Positions 1 through 8,702 of a stretch of 64,000 nt of DNA are shown here, one piece after another (the stretch's first letter is position 1; every line of letters begins with the position of its first letter). The notes below the pieces were generated by a model. That model saw only the letters and a list, made by a program, of their open reading frames with translations, made no database searches and was not told where the DNA came from. This stretch comes from Streptomyces sp. CG4 (GTDB lineage Bacteria > Actinomycetota > Actinomycetes > Streptomycetales > Streptomycetaceae): contig NZ_CP163525.1 of assembly GCF_041080655.1 (NCBI RefSeq), forward strand, positions 9,610,001-9,674,000, in the 5' to 3' direction. The position numbers were made by a program, and so were the translations under genes.

Positions 1-1
1 G

Positions 2-3000
2 GGCCCGGACGGTGTGCTCACCGCCATGACCCGCGACTGCCTCGCCGAACCGCAGGCAGCCGTCGTCACGCCGCTGCTGCGCCGTGACCGGCCCGAGGAG
101 ACGGCGGTCACCATCGCCCTCGCCACACTGCACGTCCACGGCGTCGGCCCCGACTGGGCCGGGTACTTCGGCGGCCGTCCGGTGCGCCGGGCCGAGCTGC
201 CGACGTACGCCTTCCAGCGCGCCCGCTACTGGCTCGACGCCGACCCGGGCGTCCCGGACCTCGCCGCGGCCGGGCTCGCGGCAGGGGAGCACCCGCTGCT
301 CGCCGCGGGCACGGCACTCGCGGGCGGCGACGGCTACCTGCTCACCGGACGGCTGTCGCTGAGCAGCCACCCCTGGCTCGCCGACCACGCCGTCTCCGGC
401 ACCCCGATCCTGCCCGGCACCGCCTTCTTGGAGCTGGCCCTGCTGGCCGCCGACCGGGTCGGCTGCACCGCCGTCGACGAGCTCACCCTGGAGGCACCGC
501 TCGTCCTGCCCGAGCAGGGCGCCGTCCATCTCCAGGTCACCGTCGGCGAGCCCGGCGAGCAGGGAGTGCGCGGTGTGACCGTGCACTCCCGGCCGGACGA
601 CGCCGCGGACGACGAGCCCTGGACCCGCCACGCGGTCGGCCAGCTCACGCCCACCACGACCCCGGCCGAGGACGCCCCGCTCGGCGTGTGGCCGCCACAG
701 GGCGCCGAGGCGGTGGCCGTCGACGGACTGTACGACCGTTTCGCCGCTGGTGGCTTCGCGTACGGGCCCGCGTTCCAGGGCCTGACCGCGGCCTGGAAGC
801 TCGGCGAGGACGTGTACGCGGAGGTCGCACTGCCCGACGGGGCAGCCGCCGACGCCGCCCGCTACGGGCTGCACCCGGCTCTGCTGGACGCCGCCCTGCA
901 GGCCGTCGGACTGACCGCCGCCGCGGCCGGTCCCGCGCTCATGCCGTTCAGCTGGACCGGCGTACGGCTGCACGCTCCCGGAGCCGACGCGCTGCGGGTG
1001 CACCTCGCCCCGGCCGGACCCGACACGGTCGCGCTGCGGGTCACCGATCCGGAGGGCGGCCCCGTCGCCACGGTGACCGGGCTGACCCTGCGCCCGCTGC
1101 CCGCGGGGCAGCTCGGGGACGCACGCGCCGCCGCCCGCCATCTGCACGAGCTGGAGTGGGTGACCCCGGCCGCCGCCCTGGTGCGGCCCACCGCCGGGGG
1201 CTGGGCCGTCCTGGACGGCGAGGGCGATCCCGGCATCGGTGCCGCCCTGACGGCCGCCGGTCTCGCCGCCGTACACCACCCCGGACTGGACGCGCTCGCC
1301 CGCGCCGTCGCCGCGGGCGAAACACCGGTGCCGGGCACGGTGCTGGCAGCCGTACCCGGCCTCGGTGACGACGACGCCGGGCAGCCGGGCGGGCCCGACG
1401 CGGCCGCCGCGGTGCGCCGGGCGACCGGGCAGGTGCTGCGGCTGCTGCAGGGCTGGCTCGCCGAGGACACGTTCAACGCCACCCGGCTGGTGCTGGTCAC
1501 CCGGCACGCCGTGAGTGTGCACGACGGCGACCGGGCGCCCGACCCGGTGGCCGCGGCCGTATGGGGCCTGGTGCGCACGGCGCAGTCCGAGAACCCGGAG
1601 CGGTTCGTGCTCCTCGACTGGGACGGTGCCCAGGAGTCGTACCGGGCACTGCCCGCCGCGGCCGGTCACGACGAGCCGCAGGTCGCCCTGCGCAAGGGAG
1701 AGCTGCGGGTGCCGAGGCTGGTGCGGATGCGGATGCGGCTGACGCAGACCGCGGACGGCGACACCGCAACGCTGCTCGACCCGGACGGCACCGTCCTGGT
1801 CACCGGCGCCACCGGCGCGCTCGGCGGCCTGATCGCCCGTCACCTGGCCGGCCGGCACGGTGCCCGGCACCTGCTGCTCGTCGGCCGTCGAGGCCCGGAC
1901 GCACCCGGCGCCCGGGAACTCCTCGACGACCTGACCACGCTCGGTGCCCGTGCCGAACTCGTCGCCTGCGACACCTCGGACCGGGAGGCGCTGGCCGCGC
2001 TGCTCGCCACGGTTCCCGCCGAGCATCCGCTGACCGCCGTCGTGCACACCGCGGGCGTCCTCGACGACGGCGTCATCGGATCGCTGACCCCAGAACGTCT
2101 CGACACCGTGCTCGCCGCCAAGGTCGACACCGCGCTGCATCTGCACGAACTCACCCGGGACAGCGAACTGCGCGCCTTCGTGCTGTACTCCTCGCTGGCC
2201 GGTCTCTTCGGCGGCTCCGGGCAGGGCAACTACGCGGCGGCCAACGCCTTCCTCGACGCCTTCGCCCGGCAGCGCCGCGCCCATGGCCTGCCCGCCCAGT
2301 CGCTGGCGTGGGGCCTGTGGGAGCAGCGGTCCAGGATGACCGGCAAGCTGGATGAGGCCGACCTGCTGCGCATGGCGCGCGGCGGAGTCGTCCCCATGCC
2401 GTCCGAGCAGGCACTCGGCCTGTTCGACGCCGCTGTCGCCGCCGACCGGGCGGTGCTCGTCCCGGCCCGCTTCGACACGGCCGGGCTGCGCACACCCGAC
2501 GGCGAGGTCCCGGCCCTGCTGAGGTCCCTCGTCAAGCCCGCCCCCGGCCGCCGTACCGCCACCGCCGCGGCCGACGGGACCGCGCCCGCCGAGCGGCTTC
2601 GCCGCAGGCTCGCGGAGCTGGACGGCGAGGCACGGCTCGGGGTACTGGTGGACGTCGTACGCGACCAGGCGGCGGCCGTCCTCGGATACGCCGACTCCGA
2701 CGCCGTGGACCCCGAACGGGGCTTCCTGGAGATGGGATTCGACTCGCTGACCGCGGTCGAACTGCGCAACCGGCTGGGCGCCGCCACCGGGCTCAGGCTG
2801 CCCGCGACCCTGCTGTTCGACTACCCGACGCCCATCGGGCTGGCCCGCCACCTGCGGGCCGAGACCGCACCCGGCGCCGCGGCGGCCGTCCAGCCGGTGC
2901 TGGCCGAACTCGACCGGCTGGAGGGCACGTTGGCGGAGATCGCCGTGGACGAGACCGTCCGCTCCGCACTGGCCGACCGGCTGCGGGGGCTGCTGTCCAC

Positions 3001-3139
3001 GCTGGACGTGGCCGCATCCGGCGCGGGCGGGCAAGACGAGCACGACGCTGCCACGGCGGTGGCGGTCGAGGAACACATCGACGGGGCGAGCGACGACGAC
3101 CTCTTCGACTTCATCGACAAGCAGTTCGGGTCGGCGTGA
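2..3139 (+). CDS. Modular type I PKS, 3' end (AT end-DH-KR-ACP-docking); 5' truncated by window
   Basis: The reading frame is open from the window edge, and the first residues (GPDGVLTAM) are the usual end of an acyltransferase, so the true start lies upstream. The AT-to-DH linker TYAFQRARYWL is near residue 67. The DH has the active-site motif HAVSGTPILP (about 129), YGPAFQG and the second catalytic region LLDAALQ. The KR has the NADPH motif TGATGALGG (about 600), LDD of the B type, catalytic SS and GNYAAANAF. The ACP serine motif is GFDSLTAVEL (about 913). The C-terminal tail, with a helical segment and acidic end SDDDLFDFIDKQFG, is a docking domain. The module should add an acyl unit and leave a trans double bond. 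AT specificity cannot be read because its substrate motifs lie outside the window. The oxidoreductase gene begins 46 bp downstream. Confidence 0.97.
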   Translation, partial: GPDGVLTAMTRDCLAEPQAAVVTPLLRRDRPEETAVTIALATLHVHGVGPDWAGYFGGRPVRRAELPTYAFQRARYWLDADPGVPDLAAAGLAAGEHPLLAAGTALAGGDGYLLTGRLSLSSHPWLADHAVSGTPILPGTAFLELALLAADRVGCTAVDELTLEAPLVLPEQGAVHLQVTVGEPGEQGVRGVTVHSRPDDAADDEPWTRHAVGQLTPTTTPAEDAPLGVWPPQGAEAVAVDGLYDRFAAGGFAYGPAFQGLTAAWKLGEDVYAEVALPDGAAADAARYGLHPALLDAALQAVGLTAAAAGPALMPFSWTGVRLHAPGADALRVHLAPAGPDTVALRVTDPEGGPVATVTGLTLRPLPAGQLGDARAAARHLHELEWVTPAAALVRPTAGGWAVLDGEGDPGIGAALTAAGLAAVHHPGLDALARAVAAGETPVPGTVLAAVPGLGDDDAGQPGGPDAAAAVRRATGQVLRLLQGWLAEDTFNATRLVLVTRHAVSVHDGDRAPDPVAAAVWGLVRTAQSENPERFVLLDWDGAQESYRALPAAAGHDEPQVALRKGELRVPRLVRMRMRLTQTADGDTATLLDPDGTVLVTGATGALGGLIARHLAGRHGARHLLLVGRRGPDAPGARELLDDLTTLGARAELVACDTSDREALAALLATVPAEHPLTAVVHTAGVLDDGVIGSLTPERLDTVLAAKVDTALHLHELTRDSELRAFVLYSSLAGLFGGSGQGNYAAANAFLDAFARQRRAHGLPAQSLAWGLWEQRSRMTGKLDEADLLRMARGGVVPMPSEQALGLFDAAVAADRAVLVPARFDTAGLRTPDGEVPALLRSLVKPAPGRRTATAAADGTAPAERLRRRLAELDGEARLGVLVDVVRDQAAAVLGYADSDAVDPERGFLEMGFDSLTAVELRNRLGAATGLRLPATLLFDYPTPIGLARHLRAETAPGAAAAVQPVLAELDRLEGTLAEIAVDETVRSALADRLRGLLSTLDVAASGAGGQDEHDAATAVAVEEHIDGASDDDLFDFIDKQFGSA

Positions 3140-3185
3140 CAACACGTCGGGGCATCCTTCGCAAGCGCCGGAAGAGAGCGAGACC

Positions 3186-4178
3186 GTGACAGACCGGGTG
3201 TTGAACGTCGGTGTGGTCGGCTGTGCCGCCATCGCCCAGCGCACCACCATTCCGGCGCTCGTCGCCGACCCGTCGGTGCGGTTGGTCGCGGTGGCCAGCC
3301 GCAGCCGCGACAAGGCGGAGGCGGTCGCCCGGAAGTTCGGCTGCCAGGCGGTCACCGGATACGCCGCGCTGCTGGCGCGCGACGACATCGACGCCGTGTA
3401 CGTGCCGCTGCCGCCCGCCCTGCACGCCGAATGGGTGGGCCGGGCGCTGGCGGAGGGCAAGCACGTACTCGCCGAGAAACCGCTCGCGGTAGACCGGACC
3501 GAGGCGGCCGAGCTGGTTACCGCGGCCCACGCCGCCGGCCTGCTGCTGATGGAGAACTTCGCGTTCCTGCACCACGGGCAGCACGACGCCGTACGCGCCC
3601 TCATCGACGAGGGCGCGATCGGTGAAGTGCGGCACATCACCGCGGAGTTCGGGTTTCCGCCGCTGCCCCCGGGCGACATCCGCCACGACCCGGCGCTGGG
3701 CGGGGGCGCCCTGCTCGACGCCGGGGTGTACACCCTGCGCGCCGCCTCCCTTTACCTGGGGCCGCAGGTGGCCGTGCACGGGGCGGTGCTGCGTACCGAT
3801 CCCGGCACGAAGGTCGATGTGGCCGGGGCAGCACTGGTGGCCGATCCGGCCGGCCGGACCGGGCAGTTGACCTTCGGCTTCGACCGGTCCTACCGCTGTG
3901 CGTGCACCATCTGGGGCAGCGAGGGCAGCATCGGCCTCGACCGGGCGTTCACGGCACCGCCGACGATGCGGCCCGTGCTGCGGCTGCAGCGCCAGGACCA
4001 CCTGGAGGAACGCACGCTGCCCGCCGGGCATCAGTTCGCCTCGCTGGTTTCCCTGTTCGCCCGTACGGCCCTGCACGGCGGCGATCTCAAGGGGCCTGGG
4101 GAGGACATCCTGCGGCAGGCGGAGCTGGTGGACGCGGTGCTCGGCGCGGCCGGCGGGCGGGCGCGTCCCGGGGCGTAG
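3186..4178 (+). CDS. Gfo/Idh/MocA-family NAD(P)-dependent oxidoreductase, possibly NDP-hexose 3-ketoreductase
   Basis: The 330-residue protein opens with a Rossmann motif (NVGVVGCAAIAQ), carries the family EKP motif with Lys98, and has the conserved C-terminal-domain segment GGGALLDAGVYTLRAA. The pattern MENFAFLHHGQHDAVR followed by GAIGEVR resembles the 3-ketoreductases of deoxysugar pathways (KijD10/OleW-type proteins), as I recall that family. The GTG start follows a purine-rich stretch (ggaagagagcg). It lies 46 bp after the PKS stop and is probably co-transcribed. No other deoxysugar genes are in the window, so a role on an activated sugar is an inference. Other members act on different polyols or imines. 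Cytoplasmic. Confidence 0.8.
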   Translation: MTDRVLNVGVVGCAAIAQRTTIPALVADPSVRLVAVASRSRDKAEAVARKFGCQAVTGYAALLARDDIDAVYVPLPPALHAEWVGRALAEGKHVLAEKPLAVDRTEAAELVTAAHAAGLLLMENFAFLHHGQHDAVRALIDEGAIGEVRHITAEFGFPPLPPGDIRHDPALGGGALLDAGVYTLRAASLYLGPQVAVHGAVLRTDPGTKVDVAGAALVADPAGRTGQLTFGFDRSYRCACTIWGSEGSIGLDRAFTAPPTMRPVLRLQRQDHLEERTLPAGHQFASLVSLFARTALHGGDLKGPGEDILRQAELVDAVLGAAGGRARPGA

Positions 4179-4858
4179 GGCTTCGCCCGAGAGCCGCTGG
4201 GCTCCCGGGCGCACCGCACCACCTGCGTGCGGCTACTGGTCGACGGTGACCCGGAACCCGGAGGGCACAGCGCGACCCGGAGAAGCCGGCGTCTTCGTCA
4301 GCCCGGTGCGGGCCGTCCCCGCTCTCCTTTCCGGCACCGACCCTGACGAGGGAGAACCCCGCCGTCCGGGGCGTCGCCGGCGATGAGGTCGCGCAGTTGG
4401 GAGCGGGCGGTGACTCCCGGATCGGGGAAGCTCCGGTACGGGCGGGAGCCGACAGCGCGCGGGGAGAGCCGGTTGAGGCAGGTGAGCGCGGCGTTGCGGT
4501 GACCCCCAGGGTGCCGATGGAGGCCGGCTGGTCGACCACGACCAGGACCTTCCCCTTGCGCTTGAGGCGGATGAACAGCTACCGCAGCTGCGGCTCGCCG
4601 TTGGGCAGCGGCTTGTCGAAGGTGGTGCGGTCGTCGGCCGGCCGGGCCGTGACGGGTCGCAACCGGTGGCCCGCCGAGCCGCGGGAAGAACGGCAGACAC
4701 ATCAAAGGGCGTGGATGGGGGGTACGTCCGGCGGCCCGCCTTCATGCGAGTACCGCAGGACAACGTACTTCAACAATCAAGTATTGTCGCAGACTCGATG
4801 AGTTCAACCTGAGTGTCTGCCAACGGCCAATCCCCCCAACACTTCGGGAAGATTTCAC
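4179..4858. other. 680-bp intergenic region with transposase relic
   Basis: Apart from the IS110 relic near 4497-4660, no intact gene is visible. The final 100 bases before the carboxypeptidase are more AT-rich than the surroundings (aacgtacttcaacaatcaagtattg region, about 4760-4787) and are the likely place for its promoter. No confident -10/-35 pair could be assigned. Confidence 0.5.
4497..4660 (-). pseudogene. Decayed IS110-family transposase fragment
   Basis: On the minus strand one frame reads FDKPLPNGEPQLR, then a TAG stop (4579-4581), then LFIRLKRKGKVLVVVDQPAS and IGTLGVT. This matches, from memory, the N-terminal DEDD region of actinobacterial IS110 transposases, where VVVDQPASIG is well conserved. 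The nonsense codon and the loss of recognisable sequence on both sides show it is dead. No terminal repeats were seen. It lies between the oxidoreductase and the carboxypeptidase and marks a past insertion. Confidence 0.65.
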
Positions 4859-6187
4859 GTGTCCAGTTCCACAGGTCGTCACCGTAAGCCCAAGCCCGCC
4901 AACGTGGCGGTACGCCGTGCCCTCGTCGTCGCCGCGAGTGTCCCGGTGGCCACCGCCATGCTCCTCGGTCAGGGCTCCGCCTTCGCCGCCGGGCAGCCGA
5001 CGGCCGCAACGGCCCCCGACCACACCACCGACTCCGCGGACGAGCAGATCGCCAAGAACCTGGACACCCGCGTCCAGAACGCAGCCTTCGCCAACTCGAC
5101 GTTCAGCGGCCTCGTCATCGACGAGCCGAGCGGCAAGGCGGTGTGGAACCACGACGCCGCCAGCGCGTTGATGCCGGCTTCCAACGCCAAGCTGGCCACC
5201 GCCACCGCCGCACTGACCGTCCTCGGCCCGAACCACCGCTTCAGCACCAGGGCCCTCTACAGCGATGGCGTGGTCACCCTCGTGGGCGGCGGCGACCGGC
5301 TGCTGAGCACTGCCGACCTGACCTCCATGGCCGCCGATGTGGTCTCCAGGCTGCAGTACGCCGGGGTGAAGTCGGTCCAGGTACAGGTGGACGACAGCCT
5401 CTTCCCGGAGCCCGCCTTGGCCCAGGGCTGGGACCCGAGCTACTTCACCGATGTCATCCCGCCCGTGCGCGCCCTCTCGGTCGACGAGGACTTCACCCAG
5501 GACACCTCGCTCGATGCGGGCCAGGTGTTCGCCAAGCAGCTCACCGCCAAGGGCCTGACCGTCACCGGCAGTATCACTCGCGGCACGGTCCACCCCGGGG
5601 AGGCCCTCCCGTTGGCCGTCCACCTGTCCCCGACGGTCGCTGACACCGTCCACCGGATGCTCAAGAAGAGCGACGCCCAGATCGCCGAGTCCCTGCTGCG
5701 GATGACCGCGCTGCGCACCGGCCGCCGCGCCACCTTCGAGGCGGGCGCCGAGGTGGTCACCGAGGTGCTGCGGAACTACGGCATCTCGCTGGAGAACTTC
5801 CAGCTCTACGACGGCAGCGGTCTCTCCCGCGACGACCGGATCTCCGCCGAGACCGTCACCCAGATCCTGGAGACCGACGCCGACCCCAGATACCGCATGA
5901 TCCTGCAGCCCGTCATCGACGGCCTGCCGGTCGCGGGCGAGGCGGGCTCCACGCTCGACACCGCGCTGGACCGCTTCGACACACCGGAGTCCAAGTGCGC
6001 CGTCGGCAAGGTGATGGCCAAGACCGGCACCCTGACCGGCGCGATAGCGCTGAGCGGGCTCACTCGGGGCTCCGACGGCCAGTGGAGGATCTTCTCCTTC
6101 ATCGAGAACGGCTCCACCGCCCCGACACCCAGCATCCGCCATGCGGTCGACGGCCTCGCTGCGACCGTCAACGGCTGCTGGGCCTGA
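4859..6187 (+). CDS. D-Ala-D-Ala carboxypeptidase/endopeptidase, peptidase S13 (DacB type)
   Basis: The 442-residue precursor has an N-terminal signal peptide: a basic stretch, then a hydrophobic core ALVVAASVPVATAMLL, with likely cleavage after SAFA near residue 43. The mature enzyme carries the three penicillin-binding motifs: SNAK (Ser108-x-x-Lys111), SGL (Ser320) and KTG (Lys388). Spacing and length fit the S13 family, which trims or cleaves peptidoglycan stem peptides outside the membrane. The GTG start is preceded by a gggaag stretch. A strong hairpin terminator follows (6202-6226). It is a cell-wall housekeeping type of gene inside a PKS cluster, next to a transposase relic, so it may be a passenger. 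It is not of the S12-like cyclase family that offloads some nonribosomal peptides. Confidence 0.9.
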   Translation: MSSSTGRHRKPKPANVAVRRALVVAASVPVATAMLLGQGSAFAAGQPTAATAPDHTTDSADEQIAKNLDTRVQNAAFANSTFSGLVIDEPSGKAVWNHDAASALMPASNAKLATATAALTVLGPNHRFSTRALYSDGVVTLVGGGDRLLSTADLTSMAADVVSRLQYAGVKSVQVQVDDSLFPEPALAQGWDPSYFTDVIPPVRALSVDEDFTQDTSLDAGQVFAKQLTAKGLTVTGSITRGTVHPGEALPLAVHLSPTVADTVHRMLKKSDAQIAESLLRMTALRTGRRATFEAGAEVVTEVLRNYGISLENFQLYDGSGLSRDDRISAETVTQILETDADPRYRMILQPVIDGLPVAGEAGSTLDTALDRFDTPESKCAVGKVMAKTGTLTGAIALSGLTRGSDGQWRIFSFIENGSTAPTPSIRHAVDGLAATVNGCWA

Positions 6188-6532
6188 CCAAGGACGCCCG
6201 ACGGGCGGGCCTGAACGGCCCGCCCGATGTCCGCCTCCTGTCGGCCTCTCGTGACCCCCGGCCGACGGAGTTGAGTTGAGCAACGGGCCATGCGCCGTGC
6301 CCGCATTCCGCGAATCCTCCCTGCCCTCACGGCCGCGTTCGTCGAGGTGACCCAAGTGCCCGGCCGGACCACGGGAACACCCTGCCCTCCCGGGCCACAG
6401 GAACACCCGAGCCGCACAAGGAGAGGGCTTGATGCCCAGGAGTGGCACCGGCGGCCCGTGCACGCAGCCGGGGCCCTCTGCCGTGCGGGACATGGCGGAG
6501 GACCCCGGCGGCAGGTTCCCGTCAGCAGGGGA
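6188..6532. other. 345-bp convergent intergenic region
   Basis: This lies between the ends of the plus-strand carboxypeptidase and the minus-strand permease. Besides the terminator hairpin it has no supported gene. A good ribosome-binding-like sequence (aaggagaggg, about 6418-6427) precedes an ATG at 6432, but the frame behind it runs antisense into the permease and has no recognisable product. Confidence 0.5.
6202..6226 (+). terminator. Hairpin terminator after carboxypeptidase gene
   Basis: A perfect 10-bp GC stem (cgggcgggcc / ggcccgcccg) closes a 5-base loop (tgaac), starting 15 bases after the stop codon. There is no U-tract, as is usual in Streptomyces. It may also act on the converging minus-strand exporter operon. 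Confidence 0.75.
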
Positions 6533-7723
6533 TCACGTGTCGTTCCACTTGAAGAACCGCAGCGTCAGCGCGGTCACCACGGCCGTGAAGGCCAGCATGC
6601 CGCCCATGGTCGGCAGGGCCTCCAGCACACCGCCGCCCCGGCTGAGCACGGCCTCGCTGCCCTTCACGAGGTAGCGCAGCGGCATCAGGTACGAGATCGC
6701 CTTGACCCAGCCCGGGGCGTCGTCCAGCGAGAAGAACGAGCCGGACAGGAAGGACATCGGAAGGACCAGCAACTGGGCGAGACCGCCTGCGGACTCCTCG
6801 GTCTTGGTGACCGAGCCGATGAGCAGGCCGAGCGACATCAGCGACAGGGTGCCGCACATCACCAGCGGGACGATCAGCCACCAGTCGCCGGTGAGCTGCA
6901 GACCGAAGTACGGCAGCGTGGCCACCAGCAGGAACAGCGCTGTCTGCGTGAGGGCCATGATCATGGTCATGGAGATGCGGGCGGCCACCACCTCCCAGGC
7001 CCGGATCGGCGACAGCCGCATCCGCTGGAGGATCTTCTTCCGGCGCAGCGTCACCAGCGTCAGCGACGTGCTGAACACCGCACTGGAGGCGATGGCCCAA
7101 CCCATCAGACCGGGGGTCAGATACTGGATGGGCTTGACCGACTCGTCCCCGACCTGGCCGGCCTTCAGCGTGTACGTGGCCGGCCGGCCCGTCGCGGCCA
7201 GGTTCGCCTGCTGCAATACCGCGTTGAGCGTCGCGCGGGCGGAGGCGCCCTTGACCGGGTCGGCGGCGCTGTAGCGCAGGACGATCGTGCCGCCGTCCTG
7301 CTCGACCAGCGCGTCGTAGTCGCCCTTGCGCACCTTCTCCAGCGCGGCCGACTCGCTGCTCACCCTGGAGATCGTGGCGGCCTTGGACAGCTGCCCGCGC
7401 TGGTCCTTGGTGAGCGAGTCGAGCACCCGTACGTCGCCGACCTGGGCCACCTTGATGTGTGAGGTCGCGGTGCTCTTGAACAGCGTGCCGAACAACAGCA
7501 GGAACAGGATCGGGAAGATCAGCAGGAAGAAGATCGTGCCCTTGTCCCGCAGCACGCTGAGGATCATCGCCCGGGACAGCTCGCGGACCGGGCTGAGCCG
7601 CTCGTCCCCGGCAGAGCCCTTGCGGCCCGAACCGGCCGTCCCGGCGGGCTTGTTCCGCTCGGACGAGCCGGTCCCGGCCGTCTTCGTACGAGCGGTTCGC
7701 GTGGTGGTCTCCTCGATGCTCAC
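6533..7723 (-). CDS. ABC-2 type transporter permease
   Basis: The 396-residue membrane protein has a charged N-terminal arm, a first membrane helix (TIFFLLIFPILFLLLFGTLF), a soluble outer loop of roughly 110 residues, and five more predicted helices, ending in AFTAVVTALTLRFF near the C terminus. This is the one-long-loop architecture of ABC-2 permeases that pair with a separate ATPase. The GTG start overlaps the ATPase stop by four bases, so translation is coupled. Its likely role is export of the polyketide or an intermediate and self-protection. The substrate is inferred from context only. Confidence 0.9.
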   Translation of the reverse strand: MSIEETTTRTARTKTAGTGSSERNKPAGTAGSGRKGSAGDERLSPVRELSRAMILSVLRDKGTIFFLLIFPILFLLLFGTLFKSTATSHIKVAQVGDVRVLDSLTKDQRGQLSKAATISRVSSESAALEKVRKGDYDALVEQDGGTIVLRYSAADPVKGASARATLNAVLQQANLAATGRPATYTLKAGQVGDESVKPIQYLTPGLMGWAIASSAVFSTSLTLVTLRRKKILQRMRLSPIRAWEVVAARISMTMIMALTQTALFLLVATLPYFGLQLTGDWWLIVPLVMCGTLSLMSLGLLIGSVTKTEESAGGLAQLLVLPMSFLSGSFFSLDDAPGWVKAISYLMPLRYLVKGSEAVLSRGGGVLEALPTMGGMLAFTAVVTALTLRFFKWNDT

Positions 7724-8637
7724 GCGCGGTACTCCCGTCCGGTCAGCTGGAGGAAGACGTCCTCCAGGGTGGCTCCGCGTACCTCCAGGCCACGCAGGGC
7801 CCCCTGGTCGGCCAGGACCGAGAGCACCGGCCCCGGCGCGTGGGTGGCGACCGACAGCGAGACTCCGTCGTCCTCCACGGCGGCGTTGTCCACCCCGGCG
7901 GACTCCAGCAGGTCCCGCAGGGCGTCCGGCTTGATCAGCCCGGACTCCACGCTCACCCGCACCATGTCGTCCAGCTCGCGGATCAGGGCCGCCGGAGCGC
8001 CGGTCTTGAGCACCTTGCCGCGCTCCATGACCGACACCCGGTCACAGAGGATCTCCGCCTCGTCCAGGTAGTGCGTGGTGAGGACCACCGTGCGGCCCTC
8101 CTGGTTGACGTCGCGCAGCAGGTCCCACAGATTGCGCCGGGCCTGCGGGTCGAGGCCGGCGGTGGGCTCGTCCAGGAAGACGATCTCCGGGTCGTGCACG
8201 AGACCGCAGGCGATGGACAGCCGCTGCGCCTGGCCGCCGGAGAGCTTGTCCGCCGGCACATTCCCGAAGTCGGTGAGGCCGACCCGCTCCAGCATCTCGT
8301 CGGCCTGCCGGGCGCCGACCCGGTAGAAGGACGCGAACAGGCGGATCGTCTCCCGCGTGGTCAGCTTGTCGAAGAACGACGACGCCTGGAACTGCACGCC
8401 GATCCGGTTCAGCAACTCGTGATTGCGGGGCCAGGGGCTCTTGCCGAACAGTTCGATCCGGCCCTCGTCGGGCTCCCGGACGCCCTCCAGGATCTCCAGA
8501 GTGGTCGTCTTGCCCGCGCCGTTGGGACCCAGGATGCCGTAGAACTCGCCCGCCTCGATGCGCAGCGAGACACCGTCGACGGCCTGGATGTCCCCGTACC
8601 GTTTCCGGACGCCGTCCGCGACGATCGCCGCCGTCAT
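7720..8637 (-). CDS. ABC transporter ATP-binding protein (DrrA-like exporter subunit)
   Basis: The 305-residue protein has Walker A GPNGAGKTTT, Q-loop region GVQFQASSFF, signature LSGGQAQRLS, Walker B IVFLDEPTAGLD and H-loop TTHYLDEAE. It has the C-terminal extension typical of drug-resistance exporters. I chose the start at 8637 (MTAAIVADGVRKRYG). An ATG further upstream at 8817 stays in frame, but the added residues have no similarity to the family, and 8637 is preceded by aggacggg. It is the first gene of the exporter operon, coupled to the permease and divergent from the glycosyltransferase. Confidence 0.93.
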   Translation of the reverse strand: MTAAIVADGVRKRYGDIQAVDGVSLRIEAGEFYGILGPNGAGKTTTLEILEGVREPDEGRIELFGKSPWPRNHELLNRIGVQFQASSFFDKLTTRETIRLFASFYRVGARQADEMLERVGLTDFGNVPADKLSGGQAQRLSIACGLVHDPEIVFLDEPTAGLDPQARRNLWDLLRDVNQEGRTVVLTTHYLDEAEILCDRVSVMERGKVLKTGAPAALIRELDDMVRVSVESGLIKPDALRDLLESAGVDNAAVEDDGVSLSVATHAPGPVLSVLADQGALRGLEVRGATLEDVFLQLTGREYRA

Positions 8638-8702
8638 GACGCGCCCGTCCTGACCTTGCGAAGCCGTGTCCCGGCCGCGCCGCACATGAACTGAAGGTCC
8701 AT
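8634..8702 (-). CDS. Possible 22-residue leader ORF overlapping the ATPase start
   Basis: On the minus strand a short frame (MDLQFMCGAAG then TRLRKVRTGAS) ends in TGA at 8634-8636, overlapping the ATPase ATG (8637-8635) as ATGA. Such an overlap could couple translation. No strong ribosome site lies directly before its ATG and I know no homolog, so it may be chance. Confidence 0.2.
   Translation of the reverse strand: MDLQFMCGAAGTRLRKVRTGAS

Noticed and set aside
4859..6187. Carboxypeptidase as a PBP-like offloading cyclase (SurE type)
   Set aside because: Its motifs and signal peptide fit secreted S13 carboxypeptidases, and the PKS has no sign of needing such an enzyme.
6432..6674. Plus-strand ORF preceded by a strong ribosome-like site (aaggagaggg)
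   Set aside because: It runs antisense into the permease and its product has no recognisable feature. The site may be chance or a remnant.
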